A DNA stretch of 53,323 bases, from assembly GCA_041738135.1 (NCBI GenBank), contig JBGSQK010000030.1, positions 1-53,323 on the forward strand. The letters run 5' to 3'. This stretch comes from JAGOMX01 sp041738135. Lineage in GTDB: Bacteria; Pseudomonadota; Alphaproteobacteria; JAGOMX01. The notes below the pieces were generated by a model. The model did not search any database. It was given only the letters and a program-made list of their open reading frames with translations, and had not been told where the DNA came from. The translations under genes were made by a program, and so were the position numbers. Every line of letters begins with the position of its first letter. The first letter of the stretch is position 1. This document shows positions 33,762 through 43,026 of the stretch, in pieces.

Positions 33762-35384
33762 ATGTTGGGTATTCGTATGGATAAAAATTACGACTACATC
33801 ATTATTGGAGCTGGTTCTGCAGGCTGTGTTCTTGCGAATATGCTGTCGTCTGATCCGAAAAATAAAGTTCTTCTGTTGGAATCAGGTGGCAAGGATGATA
33901 GCTTTTTATTCAACGCCCCTTTAGGTGTAGCCGTATTGCTTCAGACCGGTAGAGGTGATTGGGGATTTAATAGCGAGCCCATGAAGGATGCGCATAATAA
34001 AAGCATCAAGTATCCACGCGGAAAAGTTCTAGGGGGCAGCAGTTCCATTAATGGTATGATATATATCAGGGGCCATTCCACGGACTATGATGAATGGGCT
34101 GCCTTGGGCAATAAGGGATGGTCCTTTAATGAAGTACTCCCTTATTTTAAGAAGTCAGAAGATAACGAACGCGGTGAATCTGAGTTTCATGGAGCCGGAG
34201 GGCCACTCAAAGTGTCGACTCCTTCCCCAATAAATAATTTTTCTTTAGCTATCATAGAATCCGCGAAAAGACGTGGTCATTTGAAGACGGATGACTTTAA
34301 TGGTAAAGAACAGGATGGTTTTGGTGTCTATCAGCGCACCATTTCTAATGGACGACGATGGAGTGCTGCTAAGGGCTATTTGCGGCCTGTCCAGCATAGA
34401 TCTAACCTTACTGTTTTAATTGATACCCACGTCACTAGGATTTTAATTGAAGATAAACGAGCCATAGGCGTTGAAATTTCTATCAATGGCGAACTAACAA
34501 AAGCATTGGCAGCCAAAGAAGTGCTTTTATCCGCGGGTTCCATCCAAAGCCCTCAGGTTCTTATGCTATCTGGCCTAGGCCCCAAAGAACATCTGGCTGA
34601 ATTTAAGATCAAACCTATTCTAGATTTACCGGGTGTGGGGAAAAATCTATTCGACCATTCATTAAATCTTATAATTTATAGCGCCAAAGGAAGTTCTGCT
34701 CCTGTTAAAAACTGGAAAGCTATCTACAAAGGTCCTCTAGCCATATTAAATTATATCTTCAGAGGGAAAGGGCCTATTGCAACCGGAGGAGGAGACGCAG
34801 GTGGCTTTATCCGAACCTTACCTGAGCTCTCGAAGCCAGATATCCAGTATCATTTAGCTGGGCTTGTATATCCCACAGGGCTCGATAAGCCTGGATCTGG
34901 GTTGCCGGATGATGGCTATACTGCCCTTATTACTGTACTTCATCCGCACTCTGTGGGTGAAATTAGACTGAAGAGCGCAAATCCTTTGGATGCACCAGCT
35001 ATTGACCTCAGGTTTTTTGAGGATCCCAGAGATATGGAGACTGCTGTGCGTGGTTTTAAGATCATCAGAGAAATTCTAAACGGAGATCCTTTGAATAAGC
35101 ATTTCATAAAAGAAATTCTACCTGGTGAGGCTGTTCAAACCGATGAAGAAATTCGTGAATACTTAAGAGAATATCCTGGCACCACCTTTCATCCCGTGGG
35201 TACCTGCAAAATGGGCCACGACAAAATGGCAGTGGTTGACGACCGCCTCAAGGTCCGCGGTATAAAAGGTCTTCGTGTGGTGGATGCCTCCATCATGCCT
35301 ACGTTAGTCGGAGGTAATACCAACGCTCCCACCATCATGATAGCGGAAAAAGCTGCAGATATGATCTTGGAGGATAATAGATAG
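33762..35384 (+). CDS. GMC-family FAD-dependent oxidoreductase
   Basis: A 540-residue flavoprotein of the glucose-methanol-choline family, which oxidises alcohols. The FAD-binding motif is IIGAGSAGCVLA near the N-terminus; GMC signature 1 is GKVLGGSSSINGMIYIRG and signature 2 is AGSIQSPQVLMLSGLGP. The active-site histidine lies in FHPVGTCKMG and the asparagine in GGNTNAPTIM. The start may be ATG 33762 or ATG 33777 (MDKNYDYIIIG); neither site is clearly better. Choline dehydrogenase BetA and long-chain alcohol dehydrogenases are both possible. A betB partner is absent; an acyl-CoA oxidase-like gene follows. Confidence 0.92.
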   Translation: MLGIRMDKNYDYIIIGAGSAGCVLANMLSSDPKNKVLLLESGGKDDSFLFNAPLGVAVLLQTGRGDWGFNSEPMKDAHNKSIKYPRGKVLGGSSSINGMIYIRGHSTDYDEWAALGNKGWSFNEVLPYFKKSEDNERGESEFHGAGGPLKVSTPSPINNFSLAIIESAKRRGHLKTDDFNGKEQDGFGVYQRTISNGRRWSAAKGYLRPVQHRSNLTVLIDTHVTRILIEDKRAIGVEISINGELTKALAAKEVLLSAGSIQSPQVLMLSGLGPKEHLAEFKIKPILDLPGVGKNLFDHSLNLIIYSAKGSSAPVKNWKAIYKGPLAILNYIFRGKGPIATGGGDAGGFIRTLPELSKPDIQYHLAGLVYPTGLDKPGSGLPDDGYTALITVLHPHSVGEIRLKSANPLDAPAIDLRFFEDPRDMETAVRGFKIIREILNGDPLNKHFIKEILPGEAVQTDEEIREYLREYPGTTFHPVGTCKMGHDKMAVVDDRLKVRGIKGLRVVDASIMPTLVGGNTNAPTIMIAEKAADMILEDNR

Positions 35385-35413
35385 TTAAACTTAGTTATTT
35401 GAGGAGTAGTAAT

Positions 35414-37396
35414 ATGGATGCCACAAATCGCTTGATCACAGAGAGGAATGCCATTCTCGTCGACATTAGCAAACTAACAGAGTTCCTTTACGGTGGACCG
35501 GAAGCATATGCGATATTCCAAAAAGCCCTGACGTATGTATTAGAAAAGACCCCCTTCCTCGACGATGACTACGGCTTTTACGATCGTCCGCGTAAAGAGA
35601 AGCGGAAAGAAACCATGGAACATATGGCGATTTTAAAAAAGATCCGAGAAAATATTGAAGATCCAATCTTGTTCCAAGCTGTTCTGGGAATAGTACAGGC
35701 TACTAAATCAGGAGGCCTTGGTAGGTTTGGCATGAGTATCTGGTTTGCAGGTGGTGGTATAACCGGTCAAGGAACCCAAGAGCAAATCGACTACTTTATG
35801 CCGAAACTAAATAATCTAGAAATGACGGGGTGCTATGCCATAACAGAACTTGCTACAGGATCATATATTAAGGCATTTCAAACCACAGCCACATTTATGC
35901 CTGAAACCGATGAATTCGAGATCAACACACCCAATTTATTGGCTACCAAGTGGTGGGTTGGATGTGCAGCGCAAACCGCAACCCATGCAGTGGTGTATGC
36001 CAAGCTACAAATAAATGGAGAAACCTTCGGGGTACACAACTTTGTTGTGCAACTGAGGGATGAAAACTTCGAAGTGCTCAAGGGTGTAAAATTAGGCGAC
36101 GTGGGGCCAAAAAGGGGCTCCGATGGCACAGATAATGGCTGGCTGCAATTTGACCATGTGCGAGTTCCTAGAAATCATATGCTCATGAAGTGGTGTCAGG
36201 TAGATAAGGACGGAAACTTTACTCGAGGCGAAATCCCTCAGCTAGCATATGGCACGCTCGTTCCTACTCGTGTAATGATTGCAAGGGGTGTGGTTGAATC
36301 CGTGAAACGTGCTGTAACCATTGCCACCAGATATTCCATCGTACGTGACCAGTATACATTAGAAGGAAAAAGCTTGCTCGATTATACCACACAGCAAGAA
36401 AGACTTATCGGTGCCTTAAGCTCTGCCTATGCCTTTCAGTTTGCTACAGCTAAATTGGTTTCTCAAAATGAAAAAGTTATGGAGGAATTAAGACAAAAGG
36501 ACACACATAGCTTAAAAGAACTACACAACAATGCGTGCGCTATGAAGGGTTTTGTCACCTTGTGGGGCAGCCGGGCCATCAACGATTGTATCCTAGCCCT
36601 TGGCGGCCATGGATTCACCCAGCTGTCCGATCTTCCCCGATTGCTCAATGACAGTGCTCCAACCATACCGTTCGAAGGTGATGCTATCGTTTTGGTCCAG
36701 CAGACAGCCAGTTACTTGGTAAAAACCGCTGGGGAAGTCATGCAAGGCAAACCCATCGAAGGGGATTCCATTCAATATTTGAATAAGTTGGCTGGGTTCT
36801 CAACAATGAAATCCAGTGCAGATTCAACTAAACCGCTTAGCTTGAGTGAAATGAAAGATGCTGCCCTATGGTTATCTCTCGCAGTGATTAAAGAGGCAGC
36901 CATGGAAATGATGGTTGAGATGCAAAAGCGGGGTGATAGGGACGAGGCTTGGAATGCTTGTCAACTCAAGCTAATTCAGGCGAGCAAAGTACATTTCATG
37001 TTCTCGGTGATCGAAATGTTTATGGATACGCTCGAAAAAGATTTGCCAAAAGCTTTGGGAGAAACGGGTAAAGACCTGCTCCCTATACTCACTAAACTGG
37101 CAGAATTGTTCGCTCTTAAGCACATACAAGAGTTCTTGAACGTCTTTTACGAAAATGGCTATTTCCCTGTAACCAGGGGCCGCTTAATTAATGAACAAAT
37201 TCTAGGCCTTTATGCGGGTATACGACCATATGTGGCACATCTTGTAGATGCTTGGGGACTTCATGACAAACTCATAAACACACCTTTAGGACGATTCGAC
37301 GGTGAAATCTACGAAAATTACTTCGCTGCGGTAAATAGTCTTCCCCAGGAGATTGTGCCTGACTACTGGAAGGAATTTTTAGACATTTCGTTTTAG
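35414..37396 (+). CDS. Acyl-CoA oxidase-like flavoprotein
   Basis: A 660-residue protein, the length of peroxisomal-type acyl-CoA oxidases and much longer than a 390-residue acyl-CoA dehydrogenase. The flavin/substrate loop reads YAITELATGSYIKAFQTTATF, followed by NLLATKWWVGCAAQTATHAVVYAKL and LGDVGPKRGSDGTDNGWLQFDHVRVPRNHML. The glutamate base is likely in PTIPFEGDAIVLVQQTASYLV, preceded by LALGGHGFTQLSDL. Such enzymes introduce the 2,3-double bond of acyl-CoA and pass electrons to oxygen. The start is ATG 35414 after GAGGAG. No other beta-oxidation gene is adjacent; it follows the GMC gene by 29 bases. Confidence 0.88.
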   Translation: MDATNRLITERNAILVDISKLTEFLYGGPEAYAIFQKALTYVLEKTPFLDDDYGFYDRPRKEKRKETMEHMAILKKIRENIEDPILFQAVLGIVQATKSGGLGRFGMSIWFAGGGITGQGTQEQIDYFMPKLNNLEMTGCYAITELATGSYIKAFQTTATFMPETDEFEINTPNLLATKWWVGCAAQTATHAVVYAKLQINGETFGVHNFVVQLRDENFEVLKGVKLGDVGPKRGSDGTDNGWLQFDHVRVPRNHMLMKWCQVDKDGNFTRGEIPQLAYGTLVPTRVMIARGVVESVKRAVTIATRYSIVRDQYTLEGKSLLDYTTQQERLIGALSSAYAFQFATAKLVSQNEKVMEELRQKDTHSLKELHNNACAMKGFVTLWGSRAINDCILALGGHGFTQLSDLPRLLNDSAPTIPFEGDAIVLVQQTASYLVKTAGEVMQGKPIEGDSIQYLNKLAGFSTMKSSADSTKPLSLSEMKDAALWLSLAVIKEAAMEMMVEMQKRGDRDEAWNACQLKLIQASKVHFMFSVIEMFMDTLEKDLPKALGETGKDLLPILTKLAELFALKHIQEFLNVFYENGYFPVTRGRLINEQILGLYAGIRPYVAHLVDAWGLHDKLINTPLGRFDGEIYENYFAAVNSLPQEIVPDYWKEFLDISF

Positions 37397-37438
37397 TCTA
37401 AAGTGAAACATTTAAACTAGCATCTAATGCATTTAATT

Positions 37439-37570
37439 TCACCTCTCCCCTCGTGGGAGAGGTCGGCCGAAGGCCGGGTGAGGGGGTGCGGCCGCTTGTC
37501 CGGAGCGGCTTGTAAGCCCCCTCACCCCTCCGCTTCGCTCCGGACCTCTCCCACGGGGGGGAGAGGTGAA
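37439..37570. repeat. Family B element, copy 3 (core)
   Basis: Core arms TCACCTCTCCCCTCGTGGGAG and CTCCCACGGGGGGGAGAGGTGA flank GGTCGGCCGAAGGCCGGGTGAGGGGG and GCGGCTTGTAAGCCCCCTCACCCC. The 16-base termini seen in copy 1 are not recognisable here. It occupies the gap between the acyl-CoA oxidase-like gene and the transglycosylase gene. Confidence 0.78.
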
Positions 37571-37629
37571 GTGACATACAAAATATAATCGCTGGACCAG
37601 TTGGCCTGATTTTTGCTTTAATAGGGGTG

Positions 37630-38490
37630 ATGAGAAAATATTTAACCGCCCTTATTCTTCTGAACCTACTTAATTTGCCAATCTCGTTGGCGAGCAATAT
37701 GTGCATGAATCACATCCAACGCATAGAGCGCCTCGAAGGAATCCCCACAAATCTATTGGCAGCCATGGCCCATGTGGAATCCGGTCGATACAACAAAGAC
37801 AAAAAGCTTGTTGAGCCGTGGCCATGGACTGTGCAATCTCAAGGAAAGTCCAACTATTTCAATACCCGAGATGAAGCCGTGGAATATGTTAAAGGGCTAC
37901 AGCGCAGAGGTATAAAGAATATCGACATCGGTTGTATGCAAATGAACGTGGAACATCATGGACACAAGTTTGCATCCATAGAAGACATGTTTGAACCGGC
38001 TCACAATGTAGGGCAGGGGGCTAAATATTTAAAACAACTGAAAACCGATCAGAACCGTGCCTGGTCAACGGCAGTAGGCAACTACCACTCATTTACGCCT
38101 GAGCATCATATGCGATACAAGAATCTGGTTTTGAAAAAGTTTAGCCAGGTTAATAGGGGAGGTGGTAACACATTTGCTGACCATAACGCTTTACATGGCG
38201 GAATCGTACCGGGCATTTCTGCGCCAGCGCCTATAACGCGTCATGGTGTCACCATATATAAGGGTTCAGGAGGCAGTCTTTATCCCGGAGCTAGTAAAAA
38301 ATCCAATAAACCAGTATCGGCCTCCTTATTTTCCTACTCCCGCGCCGGCGGGATTAAAGGCACGAGGAAACCCGAGAAGGTGTCAAAGCCAAAAGTTATA
38401 AGCCTGTCAGCTCAAAAACGAACCGCAATGATGGTCAGCCATGGGGTGCAAGACTTAGCCTTCATGGATAAAAAGGGTCGGGCTAAATAA
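37630..38490 (+). CDS. Exported lytic transglycosylase (SLT domain)
   Basis: A 286-residue peptidoglycan-cleaving protein. A signal peptide (KYLTALILLNLLNLPISLAS) precedes a compact SLT domain with the catalytic glutamate Glu50 in AAMAHVESGRYN, then NIDIGCMQMNVEHHG, NVGQGAKYLKQL and VGNYHSFTPEHHMRY. The spacing with an insertion before GCMQMN resembles VirB1-like and flagellar-type transglycosylases. The C-terminal 120 residues are low-complexity, glycine- and lysine-rich, and of unknown role. GTG 37627 is an alternative start. No secretion-system genes adjoin it. Confidence 0.88.
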   Translation: MRKYLTALILLNLLNLPISLASNMCMNHIQRIERLEGIPTNLLAAMAHVESGRYNKDKKLVEPWPWTVQSQGKSNYFNTRDEAVEYVKGLQRRGIKNIDIGCMQMNVEHHGHKFASIEDMFEPAHNVGQGAKYLKQLKTDQNRAWSTAVGNYHSFTPEHHMRYKNLVLKKFSQVNRGGGNTFADHNALHGGIVPGISAPAPITRHGVTIYKGSGGSLYPGASKKSNKPVSASLFSYSRAGGIKGTRKPEKVSKPKVISLSAQKRTAMMVSHGVQDLAFMDKKGRAK

Positions 38491-38513
38491 AGTTCACTCG
38501 ACCCATGCGAAAC

Positions 38514-38792
38514 TTAAGCAGCTTCTTTAATTTCCACAGCTTTTTTCTCAGCTAATTCCAGTGCATGCATGTAAGTATCAAGCAAATGTTCCAGTTCGCT
38601 GCGCTCATCCGTGTTCATCTTGCGCAGCTTGATCACTTGACGCATGATTTTCACATCAAACCCAGCGCCTTTAGCTTCGGCGAAAACTTCCCGCACGTCT
38701 TGGCTCAGAGCGACTTTATCTTCTTCCAAACGCTCGATGCGTTCGATAAATTGACGTAAGTGTTGTGCGGTTGATTGATCGACAGTTTCCAT
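38514..38792 (-). CDS. gapR: GapR-family nucleoid protein (DUF2312)
   Basis: A 92-residue alphaproteobacterial DNA-binding protein that recognises overtwisted AT-rich DNA and assists topoisomerases. The family core is nearly continuous: LRQFIERIERLEEDKVALSQDVREVFAEAKGAGFDVKIMRQVIKLRKM. The start is ATG 38792 with GAGGAG seven bases upstream; a start five codons earlier would include that site. It is an excellent marker for an alphaproteobacterial origin. Confidence 0.95.
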   Translation of the reverse strand: METVDQSTAQHLRQFIERIERLEEDKVALSQDVREVFAEAKGAGFDVKIMRQVIKLRKMNTDERSELEHLLDTYMHALELAEKKAVEIKEAA

Positions 38793-38896
38793 TGCTATTC
38801 TCCTCAAAAACGATTACTCATTGATTATGTAGCTACCATAGACCTATCTGTGGTCTATTTCAAGGTGACTTATTAATTTTATATTCAGGTTTGAAA

Positions 38897-39826
38897 ATGA
38901 GAAGACAATACGCACCATTAGAAGCATTTAAGCCCCATTTACCGCTGGTAATGGCCTTTATTGGCTCGGCCATGTTGGGTATTTCACCCATATTCGTTCG
39001 CATGACGGATATAGGCACCAATGCTATTGGTTGTTATCGTCTTGCTATTGCCATGCCTTTTGTTTGGCTATGGATTAAGCTGGAAGCTCGGGCCAGAAGC
39101 GGTGTTCAGGCTAAGCCCTCCGGACGTGAATGGTTTGTTTTAATACTGGCTGGTTTTTTCTTTTCTATAGACCTTGCCACATGGCATATGTCCATCGAGA
39201 TGACATCGATCATTAACTCGGCCATCTTTAACAATCTGACGCCCATATTCGTACCCTTATTCATATGGGCGTTATACAAGATTCGACCTAGTTTGATCTT
39301 CGTTGCCTCTGCCACCATGGCAATTGTAGGGTCAGCCATATTGACAGGAAGCACCTTAACCATTGACGCCGACAATTTCGCCGGCGATATGCTAGCTATA
39401 TTCTCAGCAGTTGCCTACAGCGGTTACATTATTCTGGTGAAGAACTTGCGTGCCAAATTCAATGCCCCGACAATTTTGTTCTGGACCAGCCTATCCAATC
39501 TCGTATTTTTGTTGATATTAGGCTATTTTACAGGGGAAAGCTTTGCTCTAACAACTTGGGAAGACTGGGTTGGAGTGTTGGGGCTTGCTATCCTCGTACA
39601 TATTTTTGGCCAGGGTTTGCTAGCGTATTCCATGGGTAAATTGAGTGCCGCCTTCGTATCGGTAACCATGTTGCTGAGTCCAATCGTATCAGCCGCCATG
39701 GGATGGCTTATTTTTGGTGAAATTATCGGTTGGATGCAGACATTGGGTTGCATGATTGTGCTTTCCAGTATTGTGACAGCCACGGCAGATGAAAAAAGAG
39801 AAAAGGGTAAAAATGAGGCGAAATAG
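38897..39826 (+). CDS. EamA/DMT-family transporter
   Basis: A 309-residue inner-membrane protein with ten predicted helices in two EamA repeats (first repeat from AFIGSAMLGISPIFVRM; second from AGDMLAIFSAVAYSGYIIL). Members export or import metabolites such as amino acids and nucleotide derivatives; the substrate is unknown. The start is ATG 38897. The last 14 bases overlap the pyruvate kinase start. Confidence 0.9.
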   Translation: MRRQYAPLEAFKPHLPLVMAFIGSAMLGISPIFVRMTDIGTNAIGCYRLAIAMPFVWLWIKLEARARSGVQAKPSGREWFVLILAGFFFSIDLATWHMSIEMTSIINSAIFNNLTPIFVPLFIWALYKIRPSLIFVASATMAIVGSAILTGSTLTIDADNFAGDMLAIFSAVAYSGYIILVKNLRAKFNAPTILFWTSLSNLVFLLILGYFTGESFALTTWEDWVGVLGLAILVHIFGQGLLAYSMGKLSAAFVSVTMLLSPIVSAAMGWLIFGEIIGWMQTLGCMIVLSSIVTATADEKREKGKNEAK

Positions 39827-41264
39827 AAATACCAAAATAACAGCAACCTTAGGTCCAGCGTCATCTTCTGATGCGGTCATTGAACAGCTTTATTTGAGTG
39901 GCGTTGATATATTTCGTCTGAACTTTTCTCATGGCAGCCACGAAGATCATGCGGCACGAGTAAAGACCTTACGTAATCTGGAAACGAAATTCGGTCGTCC
40001 GGTTACGATCATGCTCGATCTGCAAGGGCCGAAACTACGTGTAGGTCGTTTCACCGCAGACGTTATCGAGCTTCAAGCAGGCCAAAAATTCCGCCTTGAT
40101 CTGGAAGATAAACTGGGCGATCAAGACCGTGTGCAAATGCCCCATCCGGAGATCTTTGCTGTTCTAGAAAAAGACGCAGATTTATTGGTTGATGATGGCA
40201 AAGTCCGTTTACGGGTGGACAGCCACGGGCCAGATCACGCCAATACCACTGTCATCGTTCCGGGTCGCATATCCAATAACAAGGGCGTGAATGTTCCAGG
40301 TGTAGCTTTGCCCATTTCTATCTTGACCGAAAAAGACAGAAAAGATCTTACCTTTGGTTTACAACTTGGCATAGATTTTGTGGCTCTATCCTTTGTGCAA
40401 AGACCTGAGGATATTTTAGAAGCAAGAGACTTGATTCAAGGCAAAGCTAAGATCTTATCCAAGCTAGAAAAACCGCAAGCCATCCAACACCTAGAAGAGA
40501 TTGTGAATTTGTCCGATGGCATTCTAGTTGCACGCGGCGATCTGGGCGTTGAAATGCCCCCAGAAGATGTGCCAAGCATCCAAAAGCTGATTATCCGCAC
40601 GTGTCGTCAGCAGGGACGTCCCGTATTGGTAGCAACACAGATGTTAGACTCCATGGTTACAAGCCCCACACCCACCAGAGCAGAAGCTTCAGACGTCGCC
40701 ACAGCCGTTTATGATGGTGCCGATGGTGTCATGTTGTCGGCTGAATCAGCAAGCGGTGCCTATCCTGTAGAATCAGTGGCCATGATGGATCGTATTATCC
40801 GTCGCGTTGAAAAAGATCCATACTACCGAGTCATGTTGAATGCCCAACAAAATCAGCCCGAGGCCACAGCGTCCGATGCTATCACCATGGCTGCAAACCA
40901 AGTCTCTCGTACGATCAGGGCTAAAGCCATTGTGACATATACAGACAGTGGATCTACCACCTTAAGAGCAGCTCGCGAAAGACCAGAAGCACCGATTCTA
41001 GCGCTTACCTCCAACATGGCAACAGCTCGTCAACTCACATTTTCATGGGGTGTACATGCGGTTCAATGCCAAGAAGTGACCGATTTTTTCCATATGTCCG
41101 AGATGACTTCAAAAATTGCCATAGAAGAAGGCTTCGCTGAAAATGGCGACTCAGTGGTTATTACAGCTGGCATTCCCTTTGACGTGACGAACAAAACACA
41201 AATCTTTGCAGCTGGCACAACCAATCTATTGCGCATCCTTGAAGTTAAAACTCCAAAGGAATAA
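39813..41264 (+). CDS. pyk: Pyruvate kinase
   Basis: A 483-residue glycolytic enzyme converting phosphoenolpyruvate and ADP to pyruvate and ATP. Motifs: TKITATLGPASSS, FRLNFSHGSHEDH, MLDLQGPKLRVG, DFVALSFVQRPEDI, the catalytic lysine in KILSKLEKPQAI, the metal-binding ILVARGDLGVEMPPEDVP and the VATQMLDSM segment. The start is ATG 39813 after AAAAGGG inside the EamA gene; a longer frame from 39789 lies wholly within that gene. The gene is followed after five bases by an ABC1 kinase. Confidence 0.96.
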   Translation: MRRNRNTKITATLGPASSSDAVIEQLYLSGVDIFRLNFSHGSHEDHAARVKTLRNLETKFGRPVTIMLDLQGPKLRVGRFTADVIELQAGQKFRLDLEDKLGDQDRVQMPHPEIFAVLEKDADLLVDDGKVRLRVDSHGPDHANTTVIVPGRISNNKGVNVPGVALPISILTEKDRKDLTFGLQLGIDFVALSFVQRPEDILEARDLIQGKAKILSKLEKPQAIQHLEEIVNLSDGILVARGDLGVEMPPEDVPSIQKLIIRTCRQQGRPVLVATQMLDSMVTSPTPTRAEASDVATAVYDGADGVMLSAESASGAYPVESVAMMDRIIRRVEKDPYYRVMLNAQQNQPEATASDAITMAANQVSRTIRAKAIVTYTDSGSTTLRAARERPEAPILALTSNMATARQLTFSWGVHAVQCQEVTDFFHMSEMTSKIAIEEGFAENGDSVVITAGIPFDVTNKTQIFAAGTTNLLRILEVKTPKE

Positions 41265-41269
41265 ACGGT

Positions 41270-42592
41270 TTGGAAAACGATAATCTCTTTGAACGACTCA
41301 AACGTTACGGCAAGGTCTCCACCAAGCTTCCTGGTTTGTTTATGCGCCTGGCCAGCGGTCAGTATGTGGATATCGACCGAACTCGACTGGCAGAGGATAT
41401 GCGCATTGCTTTGGGGGATCTTAAAGGCCCATTAATGAAAGTGGCGCAGATGCTCTCCACCATCCCCGATGCGCTGCCGTCTGAGTATGCAGGAGAGCTA
41501 GCGCAGCTGCAATCCAATGCCCCACCCATGGGCTGGCCTTTTGTTAAAAGGCGTATGCAGGCTGAATTAGGATCCGACTGGCAATCCAAGTTCAAAGAAT
41601 TCGAACACGAAGCCGCTGCGGCCGCATCCTTAGGTCAGGTTCACAAGGCTATGTCGTTAGAAGGTGAAGCTTTAGCTTGCAAACTACAATATCCACAAAT
41701 GACATCCATAGTGGAAGCCGATTTGAAGCAACTACGTTTTATATTCAAGTTCTATGAAAAATACGACGACGCCATTCAAACCACCCATATCCTCGATGAA
41801 ATTTCCGATCGCTTGCGCGAGGAGTTGGACTACAATCTGGAAGCAAAGCACATAGCGCTCTATAACCTTATGCTCAAGGACGAGCCGGGGATCCATGTGC
41901 CAAAGTATTTCCCCGAAGTTTCATCATCACGTCTTCTCAGCATGTCCTGGCTCGAAGGGGAGCCATTAAAAGACGTAGTGGAGCGCAGCCAAGAATGCCG
42001 CAATCAAATTGCTCGAAACATGTTCAGAGCCTGGTATGTGCCTTTTTACTATTACGGCATCATCCATGGCGATCCTCACCTAGGTAATTACACATTCCGT
42101 AAGGACAATTCTGTAAACCTGCTAGACTTTGGTTGTATGCGCATATTCCCAGCCAAATTTGTTCAAGGTGTGACTAATCTTTATAATGCCTTGCTTCACA
42201 ATGATATGGACCTGGCCGTTGAAGCTTACAAAAGCTGGGGGTTTACCAATCCCAGCAAAGAGCTGATCGAAGTTCTTAATGGCTGGGCAGCTTTTCTATA
42301 TGGCCCCATTATGGACGACCGCGTACGTCTGATTGATGAAACGCAACGGGGCGTGTATGGTCGCGAGGTTGCTGCAAAAGTACATCAAGAGCTCCGTAAA
42401 GTGGGTGGCGTCGAGCCTCCAGCAGAGTTTGTATTTATGGACCGGGCTGCCATTGGCCTTGGATCCGTATTCTTGCATTTAAGGGCAGAAATCAATTGGT
42501 ATCAAGAATTTCAAAGCCTTATCCAAGACTTCAGTATTACTGAAATGGACAAAAGACAACAAAATGCACTCACGAAAGTAGGGTTAATATAA
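41270..42592 (+). CDS. ABC1/UbiB-family atypical kinase
   Basis: A 440-residue member of the ADCK/UbiB protein-kinase-like family, members of which support ubiquinone synthesis or lipid homeostasis. The alanine-rich nucleotide loop is EAAAAASLGQVHKA, the catalytic loop IIHGDPHLGNYTF and the metal motif NLLDFGCMR. The family KxGQ motif appears as KVAQ (GPLMKVAQML), a variant I also associate with alphaproteobacterial members. No C-terminal membrane helices are present, unlike UbiB itself. The start is TTG 41270 after AAAGGA, five bases behind pyruvate kinase, so the two are likely cotranscribed. Confidence 0.9.
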   Translation: MENDNLFERLKRYGKVSTKLPGLFMRLASGQYVDIDRTRLAEDMRIALGDLKGPLMKVAQMLSTIPDALPSEYAGELAQLQSNAPPMGWPFVKRRMQAELGSDWQSKFKEFEHEAAAAASLGQVHKAMSLEGEALACKLQYPQMTSIVEADLKQLRFIFKFYEKYDDAIQTTHILDEISDRLREELDYNLEAKHIALYNLMLKDEPGIHVPKYFPEVSSSRLLSMSWLEGEPLKDVVERSQECRNQIARNMFRAWYVPFYYYGIIHGDPHLGNYTFRKDNSVNLLDFGCMRIFPAKFVQGVTNLYNALLHNDMDLAVEAYKSWGFTNPSKELIEVLNGWAAFLYGPIMDDRVRLIDETQRGVYGREVAAKVHQELRKVGGVEPPAEFVFMDRAAIGLGSVFLHLRAEINWYQEFQSLIQDFSITEMDKRQQNALTKVGLI

Positions 42593-42711
42593 GGTTAATT
42601 CTGAGGGTTGCATTCTGATTCTACTGTGTTATCCTATTCATTAATAACCCCTGTTAACTGGGGAGAGGCTCCAATTAGGTGTCTCATTAATAATAAAAAA
42701 ATGGAGGTATC

Positions 42712-43026
42712 ATGTCCGCAAAAGCCAGAACACTAACTCGTTCAGATTTGTCCGATAAACTATCACGTTCTTTAGGACTTTCTCGTCAACAATCCGTCGA
42801 AATTCTAGAATCCGCACTTGAACAGCTTGCAAAAGGTTTGCAAAAAGAAGGTCACGTGAAGATTTCTTCTTTTGGTACATTCCATGTCCGTACTAAGACA
42901 GAACGCGTAGGTCGCAATCCTAAGACCGGCAAGGAAGTAATGATTACACCAAGGCGCAGCTTGTCTTTCCGTGCTTCAACAATTTTGAAGGATTCCGTAG
43001 AGAGAGGTCACCGTCGCCGTGCTTAA
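42712..43026 (+). CDS. ihfA: Integration host factor alpha subunit
   Basis: A 104-residue HU/IHF-fold DNA-bending protein. TRSDLSDKLSRSLGLSRQQS, the ISSFGTFHVRTKTERVGRNPKTGKEVMITPRRSLSFRAS block with the intercalating proline region, and the basic tail (GHRRRA) fit IHF alpha. GGAGG precedes the ATG. A TTGCAT-16-TATCCT pair (42608-42635) and a small hairpin (CCCC-TGTTAACT-GGGG) in the leader may control it. Confidence 0.93.
   Translation: MSAKARTLTRSDLSDKLSRSLGLSRQQSVEILESALEQLAKGLQKEGHVKISSFGTFHVRTKTERVGRNPKTGKEVMITPRRSLSFRASTILKDSVERGHRRRA

Noticed and set aside
37630..38490. Transglycosylase as part of a type IV secretion system
   Set aside because: The domain resembles VirB1, but no virB gene or conjugation gene is adjacent.
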